This document shows positions 7,319 to 14,200 of a DNA stretch of 15,033 bases, one piece after another (the first letter of the stretch is position 1; every line of letters starts with the position of its first letter). The notes under the pieces are model-generated. The model searched no databases. It was given only the letters and a program-made list of their open reading frames with translations, and was not told the origin of the DNA. Origin of the DNA: CAZVEV01 sp964625865 (GTDB lineage: Bacteria > Planctomycetota > Phycisphaerae > SM23-33); NCBI GenBank assembly GCA_964625865.1, contig CAZVEV010000138.1, positions 1 to 15,033 on the forward strand, given 5' to 3'. The position numbers and the translations under genes were made by a program.

Positions 7319-7490
7319 GTAGCCGCATGCCGGTCCCGAACACGCCCCTGCCCCCGTATTCCGCCAGATCGTCGCTTAGGCCGCGGCCTCGTGCGTGCTG
7401 GAGGGGTCAGGCCGCGTGGGACGTCCCCCTTCGACCCCAGCCATCGTTTTCCGCCAAACCAATGAACAGCAAAACGCCAGGATTTCGCGC

Positions 7491-7518
7491 TTGACAGGAC
7501 GTGGTGAGACACTATAAT
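7491..7518 (+). promoter_or_regulatory. Consensus sigma-70 promoter
   Basis: TTGACA (7491-7496) and TATAAT (7513-7518) are both perfect consensus boxes with a 16-base spacer. This is the strongest promoter in the window. It would start transcription near 7525 and drive the discoidin-like gene and perhaps the next one. Confidence 0.8.
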
Positions 7519-7738
7519 AGTCGTCAGAGTCAGGAGTGTATCCTGCCAAGGTGGGTTTCGTGCGCGGCCCCCATGTGAGGTCTGTCGCGACGTTAGCCCT
7601 GCCCGAGGATGCCGCAACCACTTGGACACAGGACGGTCGTCGGACAGTTCCGACCAGCCGCCCGAGAGAGAAGCTGAATGTCCGTGACGACACATCAGCG
7701 ACGAGAGAGCAAACGAGAGAACAGCGGAACATCGGCAA

Positions 7739-7766
7739 GCAGGACCGTGGCCTCGCCGCGGCCTGC
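7739..7766 (+). promoter_or_regulatory. Strong stem-loop abutting the Shine-Dalgarno
   Basis: GCAGG-A-CCGTGGC pairs with GCCGCGG-CCTGC through 12 base pairs (one G-T wobble, a one-base bulge, a 3-nt CTC loop). It ends at 7766, and the Shine-Dalgarno GGAGGA occupies 7767-7772. It may control ribosome access or protect the message. Confidence 0.6.
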
Positions 7767-7772
7767 GGAGGA
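7767..7772 (+). promoter_or_regulatory. Ribosome binding site deciding the 7779 start
   Basis: GGAGGA lies 6 bases before ATG 7779. It selects the signal-peptide start over the in-frame upstream codons that continue to GTG 7536. Confidence 0.8.
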
Positions 7773-7778
7773 TCTATC

Positions 7779-9218
7779 ATGACCAGTAGAACGAATCGTA
7801 TTCTGTGCCTGACGGCGGCGCTTTGTGTCGCATTGGTACTTGCCACCACCACGTACGGCGGAATCGTGACGAATACGGCCAACGGAAAGTCGGGCCGTTT
7901 CATTCGCATCACGAACAATGGTGATGACAGCCGGCGCCTGAACCTCGGCGAGGTGGAAGCGTTTCTGCACGGCGTCACGCCTGACGCGACGGATCTGGAC
8001 AACACCAATGACGTGGCCTTGCTGAGCGCCGGGGCCAGCTTTGAGTCCCAAGTCGGCACGACGCAGCACGGCGCCAACACGGCGCCAATCAATGGTGGTA
8101 TCGAGTCCAGCAGTTCGACGTTTTCGATCAACGCCGGCGCCGCCCGATCCATGACGTACGATCTGGGTGTTACGCGCGACCTTGGCACGATCCGGACGTG
8201 GAACCGCAACGACTGCTGTTGGGACCGTCTGAAGAACTACACGATCGAACTGCTGGCCGACAGCGGCGGCTCGCCCGGGGCGACCGTCTGGAGCCAGGTG
8301 TATCCGGGGCAGAACCCCGATCCCACGGCGCCCTTCCTGGAGGCCGAAAGCGCCAAGTTCACGCTGGCCAGCTCCGTCATTCAGCCGGGCGGCGCCGGGG
8401 CGGTGGGTACGGACACGTACAAGGGGACCGATTCACAGTACATCCGCGTCTTCACCGGTCCAGGCGGAACCGGGGCCTCGCCCAGCAACGTGCTGCACAT
8501 CGCCGAGATCAAGGCCTACGAGGCAGGCGCCGACGTTGCGCTCGGCACGGCAGGCGCCAGTGCCTTCACTCTCGACGGCGGGTCGACTCACGGTGCCAAT
8601 GCGGCCCTGATCGACACGACGTTGGATATCGGCAGCGCGACGTGGACCCGGGGCACCGGCAGGGCTGAAGCGTTCGTCAACCTCGGGCAGACGCGGTTCC
8701 TCGAAACCATCACCATTCACCAGCGCAATGACGGCTGCTGTCAGGATCGTCTCCAGAACTTCACCCTCCAGGTCGACGGGCCGGACGGGGCAACCCGGTT
8801 CAGTCAGGCGCATCCCGGACAGGTGGCGACCAACTCGTTCGCGACGTTCACGCTTCCCGACGCCTTCACGATCGCCAGCGGCGACGTGCTCGAGGCGGAA
8901 CTCAATGCGGCTGCGACGACCGCGGACGTGCTCAAGATCGGCACGGCGGGCGGCGGAACACTGACGATTGCGGACGGGGCGACCTTGAACATCTCGAACC
9001 TTGGCGGTGCGCTGACGGTGGGACAGACGTTCGACCTGATTGACGCAGGCACGATCAACGGGACGTTCACCGCGATAGCCCTTCCGGCCGGCGTGGCAAT
9101 AGACGACACGAATCTCTACACGACGGGCCAGATCACGATTACCGCAATCCCCGAACCGTCGACCCTCGCCCTGGCGGCCGTCGGCCTGCTGGGCCTGCGG
9201 AGGCGCAGGCGAAAGTGA
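7779..9218 (+). CDS. PEP-CTERM protein with two discoidin/fucolectin-like repeats, 479 aa
   Basis: Secreted: signal peptide about 1-27 (MTSRTNRILCL...TYG). Two related units follow. Each contains a strand like GRFIRITNNG or SQYIRVFTG, a line LNLGEVEAF or LHIAEIKAY, and later a core motif: RNDCCWDRLKNYTIEL (143-158) and RNDGCCQDRLQNFTLQV (316-332). An adjacent Cys pair inside R-x-D-x-CC-x-DRL-x-N is typical of F5/8C (discoidin) and fucolectin-like sugar-binding domains, which suggests glycan binding. Residues 391-445 form a beta-repeat (GTLTIADGATLNI, FDLIDAGTINGTF) common before sorting tails. The tail has PEP at 458-460, a hydrophobic helix, and RRRRRK. The gene follows a consensus promoter and long leader; the next PEP-CTERM gene starts 83 bases after its stop and may share the transcript. 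The ligand is unknown. Confidence 0.85.
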   Translation: MTSRTNRILCLTAALCVALVLATTTYGGIVTNTANGKSGRFIRITNNGDDSRRLNLGEVEAFLHGVTPDATDLDNTNDVALLSAGASFESQVGTTQHGANTAPINGGIESSSSTFSINAGAARSMTYDLGVTRDLGTIRTWNRNDCCWDRLKNYTIELLADSGGSPGATVWSQVYPGQNPDPTAPFLEAESAKFTLASSVIQPGGAGAVGTDTYKGTDSQYIRVFTGPGGTGASPSNVLHIAEIKAYEAGADVALGTAGASAFTLDGGSTHGANAALIDTTLDIGSATWTRGTGRAEAFVNLGQTRFLETITIHQRNDGCCQDRLQNFTLQVDGPDGATRFSQAHPGQVATNSFATFTLPDAFTIASGDVLEAELNAAATTADVLKIGTAGGGTLTIADGATLNISNLGGALTVGQTFDLIDAGTINGTFTAIALPAGVAIDDTNLYTTGQITITAIPEPSTLALAAVGLLGLRRRRRK

Positions 9219-9301
9219 GTTCGAATTCAGGATTCCAGATGTGAGATCTCAGATACCCGATTGAGGACGACAGAGCGCAGGACAACGTAAAGGAGCAGAC
9301 T

Positions 9302-11008
9302 ATGTTTTCGAGACAACGATGGGTCGTTGCGCTGATCGCGGCGGTCGCCATGCTCGGCGGCGCAGTTGCTGCGGACGCGGCGCTGGTGTCGCAGTTCACA
9401 TTTGAAAACGACACGATTGGCGGGACCACCGTCAACGACGACGGCGGGCTGAACACGAACAACGGGACGCTGCAGGACAACGCCGCAATCATCGACGACG
9501 GTTCCCTGCGCGGAAACGTGCTCTCGGTCGACGGGTCGGGCGACTACTCGCTCCATCCGGACCATACCAGTCTTGATATCAACGGCACGGCGCTGTCGCT
9601 GATCGGCTGGGTCTACAAGACCGACACCAATGACGGGACGCTCGTGGGCAAGGAGCTCGGCAGCGGTGCGGCCTGGGGTCTGGAAGTCAACAGCGGCAAG
9701 GTGCGGTTCTTCATCTGGGGCGCCGACGGTGGAAGGGGAGACCTCAACAACGTCGCCGGGCAGACGAACGACACGTGGCAACACGTGGCCGGGACGTACG
9801 ACGGGACGACGATGCACGTCTACATCGACGGCGTCGTGAAGAGCTCGACGACAACGTTCACCGAGGCCATTAGCACCAACAACGACCCGCTGATGCTCGG
9901 CTACTCGAAGATCTCCGGGGACAGGCACAACTACCTTGCCGGCAAGATCGACGACGTTGGCGTGTACAACTCCGGCGTGGGCGCGAAGGACGTGGCGGTG
10001 ATTCACGGCCTGGGCAAGTTCCAGGGCGTGCACCAGGCCGACGGCGCCGTGGGCAACGTGGTGACCGCGTTCAACGCGGGGGCGGGCAGTCTGACGACGG
10101 TCCGGGGCGTCACGTGGGTACACCAGAGCGGGCTGACCGGCTCGATGGGAACCACCGGTGGAACACTGGACGACGGGAATGCCTACATCGTGCTCGACGG
10201 GTCGGGCAACGGGATGCAAGCCGCGCCGAACTACGTGGGCAAGGTGCTGACCCAGAACCCGCTGGAGTACTATCGCACCGACACGCTGATCGGCGAGATG
10301 GGCGATGTGCTGACCCAAAACGGCGTGGACATCGATCAGACGACGCCCTCTCCGACACTGGACACCGCCGGCGGGTTCCGCGGGCTTGCGAACAACAACA
10401 GTTGGTCCAACTATGCCGGCGAGGGCGGTGATACGCTGACTGACGTGGTGACCGGATGGGACAGCGAAGAGGGAACCATCAGCTACTGGGTGCGGCTGGA
10501 CGGAGACGGCAACGGGACGCAGACGGGCCTGATGGGCAAGGAAACCGGCGCGACGGGCGACTTCGACGTGGCGGGCAACATCATCGCGACGTTCATGCGG
10601 ACCAACGGATCGTTCGGATTCCGCGTGGGTGCGAGCCAGGTGTCGACGGCGAACTCGGTCCTTGCGATGGACGAGTGGCACCACCTGGCGTTCACGTGGG
10701 ACCGCGGGACCGGCTCGGGCGACGGCGTCATGCGCGTCTACCTCGACGGCGAGGAGAAGACCTTCACCACGACCGCAACGTGGGCCGACTTCACCATCGA
10801 CCACTCAGCGAGGTTCGGCAAGGAACTCAACGAGGGTGGAGGTAACCCGCGGCGGCTCAAGGGCTCGGCTGACGAGATCGCCATCTGGACGCAGGCTCTC
10901 AGCGCAACGGAGATCCAGGCGCAGTATGACGCGGCCCTGGTCCCCGAACCGTCCACGCTGGCCCTGGCGGCCATCGGCCTGCTGGGCCTGCGGAGGCGGA
11001 GGCGCTGA
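9302..11008 (+). CDS. PEP-CTERM protein with two LamG-like domains, 568 aa
   Basis: Secreted: signal peptide about 1-26 (MFSRQRWVVALIAAVAMLGG...ADA). Domain 1 (about 28-235) has the LamG/concanavalin A-like signature: ALSLIGWVYK, then TWQHVAGTYDGTTMHVYIDG, and a closing AGKIDDVGVYN. A linker of about 120 residues follows. Domain 2 (about 365-545) repeats the pattern with GTISYWVRLDGDG, DEWHHLAFTWDRG, MRVYLDGEEK and ADEIAIWTQALS. The tail is PEP at 548-550 with a hydrophobic helix and RRRRR; its DNA is nearly the same as the tail of the preceding gene. AAAGGAG lies about 7 bases before ATG 9302. Such tandem LamG proteins usually bind glycans or matrix; no catalytic motif is seen. It probably shares the upstream transcript, since I see no strong promoter in the 83-base gap. 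Confidence 0.87.
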   Translation: MFSRQRWVVALIAAVAMLGGAVAADAALVSQFTFENDTIGGTTVNDDGGLNTNNGTLQDNAAIIDDGSLRGNVLSVDGSGDYSLHPDHTSLDINGTALSLIGWVYKTDTNDGTLVGKELGSGAAWGLEVNSGKVRFFIWGADGGRGDLNNVAGQTNDTWQHVAGTYDGTTMHVYIDGVVKSSTTTFTEAISTNNDPLMLGYSKISGDRHNYLAGKIDDVGVYNSGVGAKDVAVIHGLGKFQGVHQADGAVGNVVTAFNAGAGSLTTVRGVTWVHQSGLTGSMGTTGGTLDDGNAYIVLDGSGNGMQAAPNYVGKVLTQNPLEYYRTDTLIGEMGDVLTQNGVDIDQTTPSPTLDTAGGFRGLANNNSWSNYAGEGGDTLTDVVTGWDSEEGTISYWVRLDGDGNGTQTGLMGKETGATGDFDVAGNIIATFMRTNGSFGFRVGASQVSTANSVLAMDEWHHLAFTWDRGTGSGDGVMRVYLDGEEKTFTTTATWADFTIDHSARFGKELNEGGGNPRRLKGSADEIAIWTQALSATEIQAQYDAALVPEPSTLALAAIGLLGLRRRRR

Positions 11009-11054
11009 TCTCATATCTGAGATACCGGATTCCAGATTCGTCTGACACTTAACG

Positions 11055-11229
11055 CCGGGTGCCGTGGGCTGCGAAGCGGAGCGGAGCAACCACGCGGACA
11101 GCGTCCGACTGCCGATCACTGACCGTCGATTGTCGATTGGTGTCCGACAGCCAATCGACAATCGCAAATCGAAAACCGACAGTACTGCGCGTGGTTGCTT
11201 CGCTGCGCTTCGCAGCCCACGGCACCCGG
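11055..11229. repeat. 175-bp nested inverted-repeat element
   Basis: The outer arms 11055-11096 and 11188-11229 are inverted copies with 40 of 42 matches (CCGGGTGCCGTGGGCTGCGA against its complement). Inside, CGATTGTCGATTGG (11127-11140) and CCAATCGACAATCG (11151-11164) form a perfect 14-bp inverted pair around a 10-nt loop. It carries no gene. It sits in the 300-base gap 11009-11308 after a PEP-CTERM gene, and could fold into a long hairpin or be a dispersed palindromic element. It may also end transcription of the upstream gene, though no T-run is seen. The sequence differs from the 517-924 element and from the 12195/14123 pair. Confidence 0.8.
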
Positions 11230-11308
11230 TTCTATTGCGCTTCCCTTCTTGAACTGGGCGTTCGGTTCGCCGGCGAGTACAATGCCTGTACAGGGATTGG
11301 AGCACGCT

Positions 11309-12139
11309 ATGGAACCGAATGATGGGCTCGAGCGGCGGGTGGCGGACGTGATCGGGCAACTGCCCGCCATGCCCGACAGCGTGGACGCCCTGCTGGCGGC
11401 GGCCGCGGCGTCGGATGAGTGTACGCCCGAGGTCTTGGCGCTCGTGGAGAACGATCCGGGCCTGTGCACCGAACTGCTGGCGCTGGCCAACAGCCGCTGC
11501 TACGCCGGGGGCCGGTCGGCCGAGACGGCGGCCGAGGCGATGGCCGTCGTTCCCGTGGGCGACCTGGCCCAGCGCGTGGGGGCTGCATCCGTCCGCGAAA
11601 CGATCCAGCGCGAGTTCGCTTCCCGGGCCGACGTGGAAGGGTACCTGGCCCACTCGCAGGAAATCTCGCGCAGCGCGCGGATCCTGGCGTCGCTGGCCGG
11701 CCTGACGCCGCGCGAGCAGGAACTGTATACCGTCGCGGGCCTGATCCACGATATCGGGCGGCTGATCATCATGGTGGCCGCCGGCAAGACCGACGCGCCG
11801 CTGGTGGGCACGACGTGGCAACAGATGCAGACGATCGTCGCCGACGAGCAGCAGGCGTTGGGGATGGACCACTGCGAGGTGGGCATGCAGTTGTGCCGCA
11901 AGTGGCGGCTGACGGCGTTCCTGCAGGAGATGGTCCTTCGCCACCACAGTCCCCTGCTGGACGACGGGGACTTCAGCTTTCCCGGGGCGCTGGTGTTCGT
12001 CTCGCACTTCGTCTCGGCCAGCGACTTCACGGGCGAGACGCTGGCGGCCCTTCTGCCGCAGGAGGTCCTCGGCGGGCTGGGGCTGACGTCGGCAAGCATC
12101 GACGAGGCCCAGGCGCTCTACCAGGCCCAGGCCGGATAG
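11309..12139 (+). CDS. HDOD-domain signalling protein, 276 aa
   Basis: The HDOD family is an HD-related output domain found in bacterial signalling proteins. The N-terminal half shows LPAMPDSVDALL (18-29), TPEVLALVENDPGLCTELLALANS (39-62) and AAEAMAVVPVGDL (74-85). The C-terminal half shows AGLIHDIGRLI (143-153), with H147-D148, and DHCEVGMQLCRKW (187-199). Further His residues fall at 115 (AHSQEIS) and 212-213 (LRHHS), so much of an HD metal-ligand pattern seems present, although HDOD proteins usually lack phosphodiesterase activity. There is no receiver or GGDEF domain; the protein stands alone and is cytoplasmic. Start: GGAG at 11299-11302 is 6 bases before ATG 11309. The frame runs open upstream to 11195 through the palindrome at 11055-11229, and an ATG at 11282 is possible. 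A weak TACAAT at 11278-11283 would favour 11309. Confidence 0.85.
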   Translation: MEPNDGLERRVADVIGQLPAMPDSVDALLAAAAASDECTPEVLALVENDPGLCTELLALANSRCYAGGRSAETAAEAMAVVPVGDLAQRVGAASVRETIQREFASRADVEGYLAHSQEISRSARILASLAGLTPREQELYTVAGLIHDIGRLIIMVAAGKTDAPLVGTTWQQMQTIVADEQQALGMDHCEVGMQLCRKWRLTAFLQEMVLRHHSPLLDDGDFSFPGALVFVSHFVSASDFTGETLAALLPQEVLGGLGLTSASIDEAQALYQAQAG

Positions 12140-12194
12140 CGCCTTGCGAATCAGCGATCAAATCGGCACACTACGCCCACTGTCTGAAGAAACG

Positions 12195-12271
12195 CGTAGG
12201 GCGTGGGACTCGTTTGCACGCGGAAGGGCCGCGCAATTCGTTCCGCGTGCAAGCGAGTTGCACGCCCTACG
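12195..12271. repeat. Palindromic repeat, copy A (77 bp)
   Basis: Imperfect palindrome with outer arms CGTAGGGCGTG and CACGCCCTACG, and inner arms GCACGCGGAA and TTCCGCGTGC. It closely matches copy B at 14123-14198 along its whole length. It lies in the leader of the small membrane protein gene, ending about 24 bases before that gene's Shine-Dalgarno, and 55 bases after the HDOD stop. Confidence 0.85.
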
Positions 12272-12310
12272 GGATGCGGTTGCGCGAGCCGACCGAGAAG
12301 GAACAGTCCT

Positions 12311-12595
12311 ATGAGTGACAAGAAGAATCCCTGGATGATGCGGGCGTATGTGATCGCCTTTGTCGTGTTGACCTCGCTGTGCTGGTGTCCGTGGGCGTAT
12401 GGGCAACTGACCGGGCGGGCACTGTCGATTCCCGTCTGGGGGGTCCTGGCGTTCGTCTTCGCCGCCGCCCTGTTCGTCCTGGAGTGGGTGTTCCTGTTCC
12501 TGTCGGGGCTGGCCGTCGGCGACGAGGAAATGACGAGCATCATCTCGGACCTCGAGGGCGTTGATACCGACGCGTCGGCGAAGGAGGGCGAGTGA
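12311..12595 (+). CDS. Small two-TM membrane protein, 94 aa
   Basis: A small membrane protein with two predicted helices: about 10-31 (MRAYVIAFVVLTSLCWCPWAYG) and about 40-66 (IPVWGVLAFVFAAALFVLEWVFLFL). An acidic cytoplasmic-type tail ends DASAKEGE. I cannot name a family with confidence. Its place, directly before and translationally coupled to a sodium:solute symporter, matches the small two-TM partners often encoded ahead of such transporters (DUF997, DUF3311 or DUF4212 arrangements). A role as an accessory subunit is therefore inferred. The start at 12311 has GAGAAGGA (12295-12302) 8 bases upstream; a longer frame from 12203 only reads through the palindromic repeat. The stop overlaps the symporter start by one base, and AAGGAGG lies within its last codons. 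Confidence 0.75.
   Translation: MSDKKNPWMMRAYVIAFVVLTSLCWCPWAYGQLTGRALSIPVWGVLAFVFAAALFVLEWVFLFLSGLAVGDEEMTSIISDLEGVDTDASAKEGE
12581..12587 (+). promoter_or_regulatory. Ribosome binding site setting the symporter start
   Basis: AAGGAGG lies in the last codons of the small gene, 7 bases before ATG 12595. It favours ATG 12595 over the adjacent GTG 12592. Confidence 0.7.
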
Positions 12596-14115
12596 TGTTT
12601 GAGATCGCCATTATCGCCGGGATCTGCCTCGCCTCGGTCTTCGTCAGCTACGCCGCGTTTCGTCGCGGGGCCGCCAAGAGCGCCGACGACTACTTCGTCG
12701 CCGGCTCGGGCCTGGGCTACTTCGTGCTGATCTTCAGCCTGCTGGCCTCGTTTCTCAGCGCGTTTGCGATGTTCGGCATGTCGGGGCTGGGGTATCGCCT
12801 GGGCTTCGGCGCCCTGTTCGTCCTGACGGTCAACCTCGTGCCGCTCGGCTTCCTGTGGTACTTCCTGCACCGCAAGACGCTGCTGATCGGGCGCGCCCGG
12901 AGATGGATGTCGATGGGGGCCCCGTTCGGCGAGCGGTACGGCACGCCGATGCGGACGCTGATCCCCATCGTCGTGCTCGTCGCGTCGATCCCGTACCTGG
13001 TGGCGCAGGTCAAGGGCATTGCGCTGATCACGGAAGTGATGAGCGACAAGATGATCTCGTACGAGGCGGGGCTGTTCTTCGCGCCGGCGTTCGTGGCGCT
13101 GTACCTGATTTTGGGCGGCATGAAGGGCGCCGCCTGGGTCAACACCGTCCAGGGCGTGTTCTTCACGATCATGGTCTTCGTGCTGTTCTTCGCGGTGATG
13201 GGCAAGAACGGCGGGTTCGCCCAGACCATGGAGATCGTCCGGAAGGACCATCCGGAGCTGTTCCAACTGGGCGGCCAGGGCGGGAAGATGAGCCTGCTGA
13301 TGATCTTCGGATTCGCTTCGGCGATGTGCCTCGGCGCCGTCTGCTTCCCCCAGCCGTACATGCACGCCTACTCCAGCAAGTCGGCAAAGGGCTTCAAGGT
13401 CATGATCCTCGCGTTCGGTGCCATCTGCGTGGTGGTGATCAGCATGACGACGATGGTCGGCATCGCCGGCCGCTCGCTCGGCCCCGACGTAGCCGCCGAG
13501 GCCGCCAAGGACGCCGACAAGATCTACGGCCTGGCGGCGCGGGTCTCCCTGCCGTCCTGGGCGGCGGCGCTCGCGGTGGCCGGGGCGTTCACGGCGGCGA
13601 TGACGACGGTGATCGGCGTGGTGTTCGGCAATGCGTCGAATATCGCCAACGACCTGTACAAGCTCGTCAAGCCCGACGCGACGCCCAAGGAACTGGTGCG
13701 ACTCGGGCGAATCTGCATCGCGGCGATCATGGCCGTCTGCATCGTGATCGCGTTGAACCGTGACGTGCCGGTTGCGGAGTTGGCGATCATCGCGTTCGGC
13801 ATCATGGCGGTGACCATCTTCCCGCTGTGGGGCGCGTACTTCTGGAGGCGTGCGACGCGGTTCGGGGCCATCGCCGGCACGCTGGGCGGCGTGGGGATGA
13901 ACCTGGCGTTTCTGATCTACGGCCTGGTCACCGGCGGGGTCAAGGGCGCCAAGGGCATGATCCTGTTCCCGCAGGAGTTCCTGGGCGGCCTGAACGGCTT
14001 CCTCGTGTCCTTCATCGTCGCCGGCGCGGTGTTCTTCCTGGTCTCATTGGCGACCAAACCGGGCCCCGTCGAAACCAAGAGCCTCGCCCTGTTCTTCCAC
14101 GAGTCGCTGGAGTGA
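12595..14115 (+). CDS. Sodium:solute symporter (SSS family), 506 aa
   Basis: An inner-membrane secondary transporter of the SSS family (TC 2.A.21), which couples Na+ entry to solute uptake. The N-terminus gives TM1 (about 2-22), then the family motif SADDYFVAGSGLGYFVLIFSLLASFLSAFAMFG, here at about 29-61, split as SADDYFVAGSGLG and FSLLASFLSAFAMFG. Later markers are GGMKGAAWVNTVQGV, PQPYMHAYSS, and FGNASNIANDLYK. About 12-13 hydrophobic spans are visible, which fits the family length of about 480-560 residues. The substrate cannot be told from sequence; sugar, amino acid and other organic anion substrates all occur. The start ATG 12595 overlaps the upstream stop (TGATG), so the pair is translationally coupled. 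Copy B of the palindromic repeat begins 7 bases after its stop and could act as a terminator. Confidence 0.92.
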   Translation: MFEIAIIAGICLASVFVSYAAFRRGAAKSADDYFVAGSGLGYFVLIFSLLASFLSAFAMFGMSGLGYRLGFGALFVLTVNLVPLGFLWYFLHRKTLLIGRARRWMSMGAPFGERYGTPMRTLIPIVVLVASIPYLVAQVKGIALITEVMSDKMISYEAGLFFAPAFVALYLILGGMKGAAWVNTVQGVFFTIMVFVLFFAVMGKNGGFAQTMEIVRKDHPELFQLGGQGGKMSLLMIFGFASAMCLGAVCFPQPYMHAYSSKSAKGFKVMILAFGAICVVVISMTTMVGIAGRSLGPDVAAEAAKDADKIYGLAARVSLPSWAAALAVAGAFTAAMTTVIGVVFGNASNIANDLYKLVKPDATPKELVRLGRICIAAIMAVCIVIALNRDVPVAELAIIAFGIMAVTIFPLWGAYFWRRATRFGAIAGTLGGVGMNLAFLIYGLVTGGVKGAKGMILFPQEFLGGLNGFLVSFIVAGAVFFLVSLATKPGPVETKSLALFFHESLE

Positions 14116-14122
14116 GACAGCA

Positions 14123-14198
14123 GGTAGGGCGTGCAACTCGTTGCACGCGGAAGTGACCGCCAATTCCCTCCGCGTGCAAGCAAGTTGCACGCCCTACC
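14123..14198. repeat. Palindromic repeat, copy B (76 bp)
   Basis: Outer arms GTAGGGCGTGCAACT and AGTTGCACGCCCTAC, then inner CGTTGCACGCGG and CCGCGTGCAAG, make a long imperfect hairpin. It fills the 85-base convergent gap between the symporter stop (14115) and the PIN toxin stop (14201). It may work as a bidirectional terminator. It is in the same orientation as copy A. Confidence 0.85.
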
Positions 14199-14200
14199 GC

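Larger units (their letters stand above)
7525..7778 (+). other. Long 5' leader, about 254 nt
   Basis: Between the promoter and ATG 7779 the transcript would carry about 254 untranslated bases. The coding frame stays open upstream to GTG 7536, but a signal peptide starts only at 7779, directly after GGAGGA. The leader holds several short dyads (for example GTCGGACAGTTCCGAC near 7637-7652) and the strong hairpin at 7739-7766. I do not recognise a known riboswitch class. Confidence 0.5.

Noticed and set aside
6406..7494. 362-codon open frame on the plus strand
   Set aside because: Runs antisense through the DUF11-like and FKBP genes and the gap; no coherent protein.
9227..10804. 525-codon open frame on the minus strand
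   Set aside because: Antisense to the LamG PEP-CTERM gene, rich in His, Arg and Val, with no domain pattern; a shadow.
11195..11308. Upstream extension of the HDOD protein
   Set aside because: It runs through the right arm of the inverted repeat; GGAG supports 11309.
10805..12007. 400-codon open frame on the minus strand
   Set aside because: Antisense to the HDOD gene and the 11055-11229 repeat; a shadow.
12203..12310. Upstream extension of the small membrane protein
   Set aside because: It only reads through palindromic repeat copy A; the ribosome site and membrane segments support 12311.
12151..13365. 404-codon open frame on the minus strand
   Set aside because: Antisense to the symporter, very rich in His, Glu and Arg; a shadow of hydrophobic codons.
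12195..14198. CRISPR-like or attachment-site reading of the paired repeats
   Set aside because: Only two copies 1.9 kb apart, no spacers, no integrase or cas gene.
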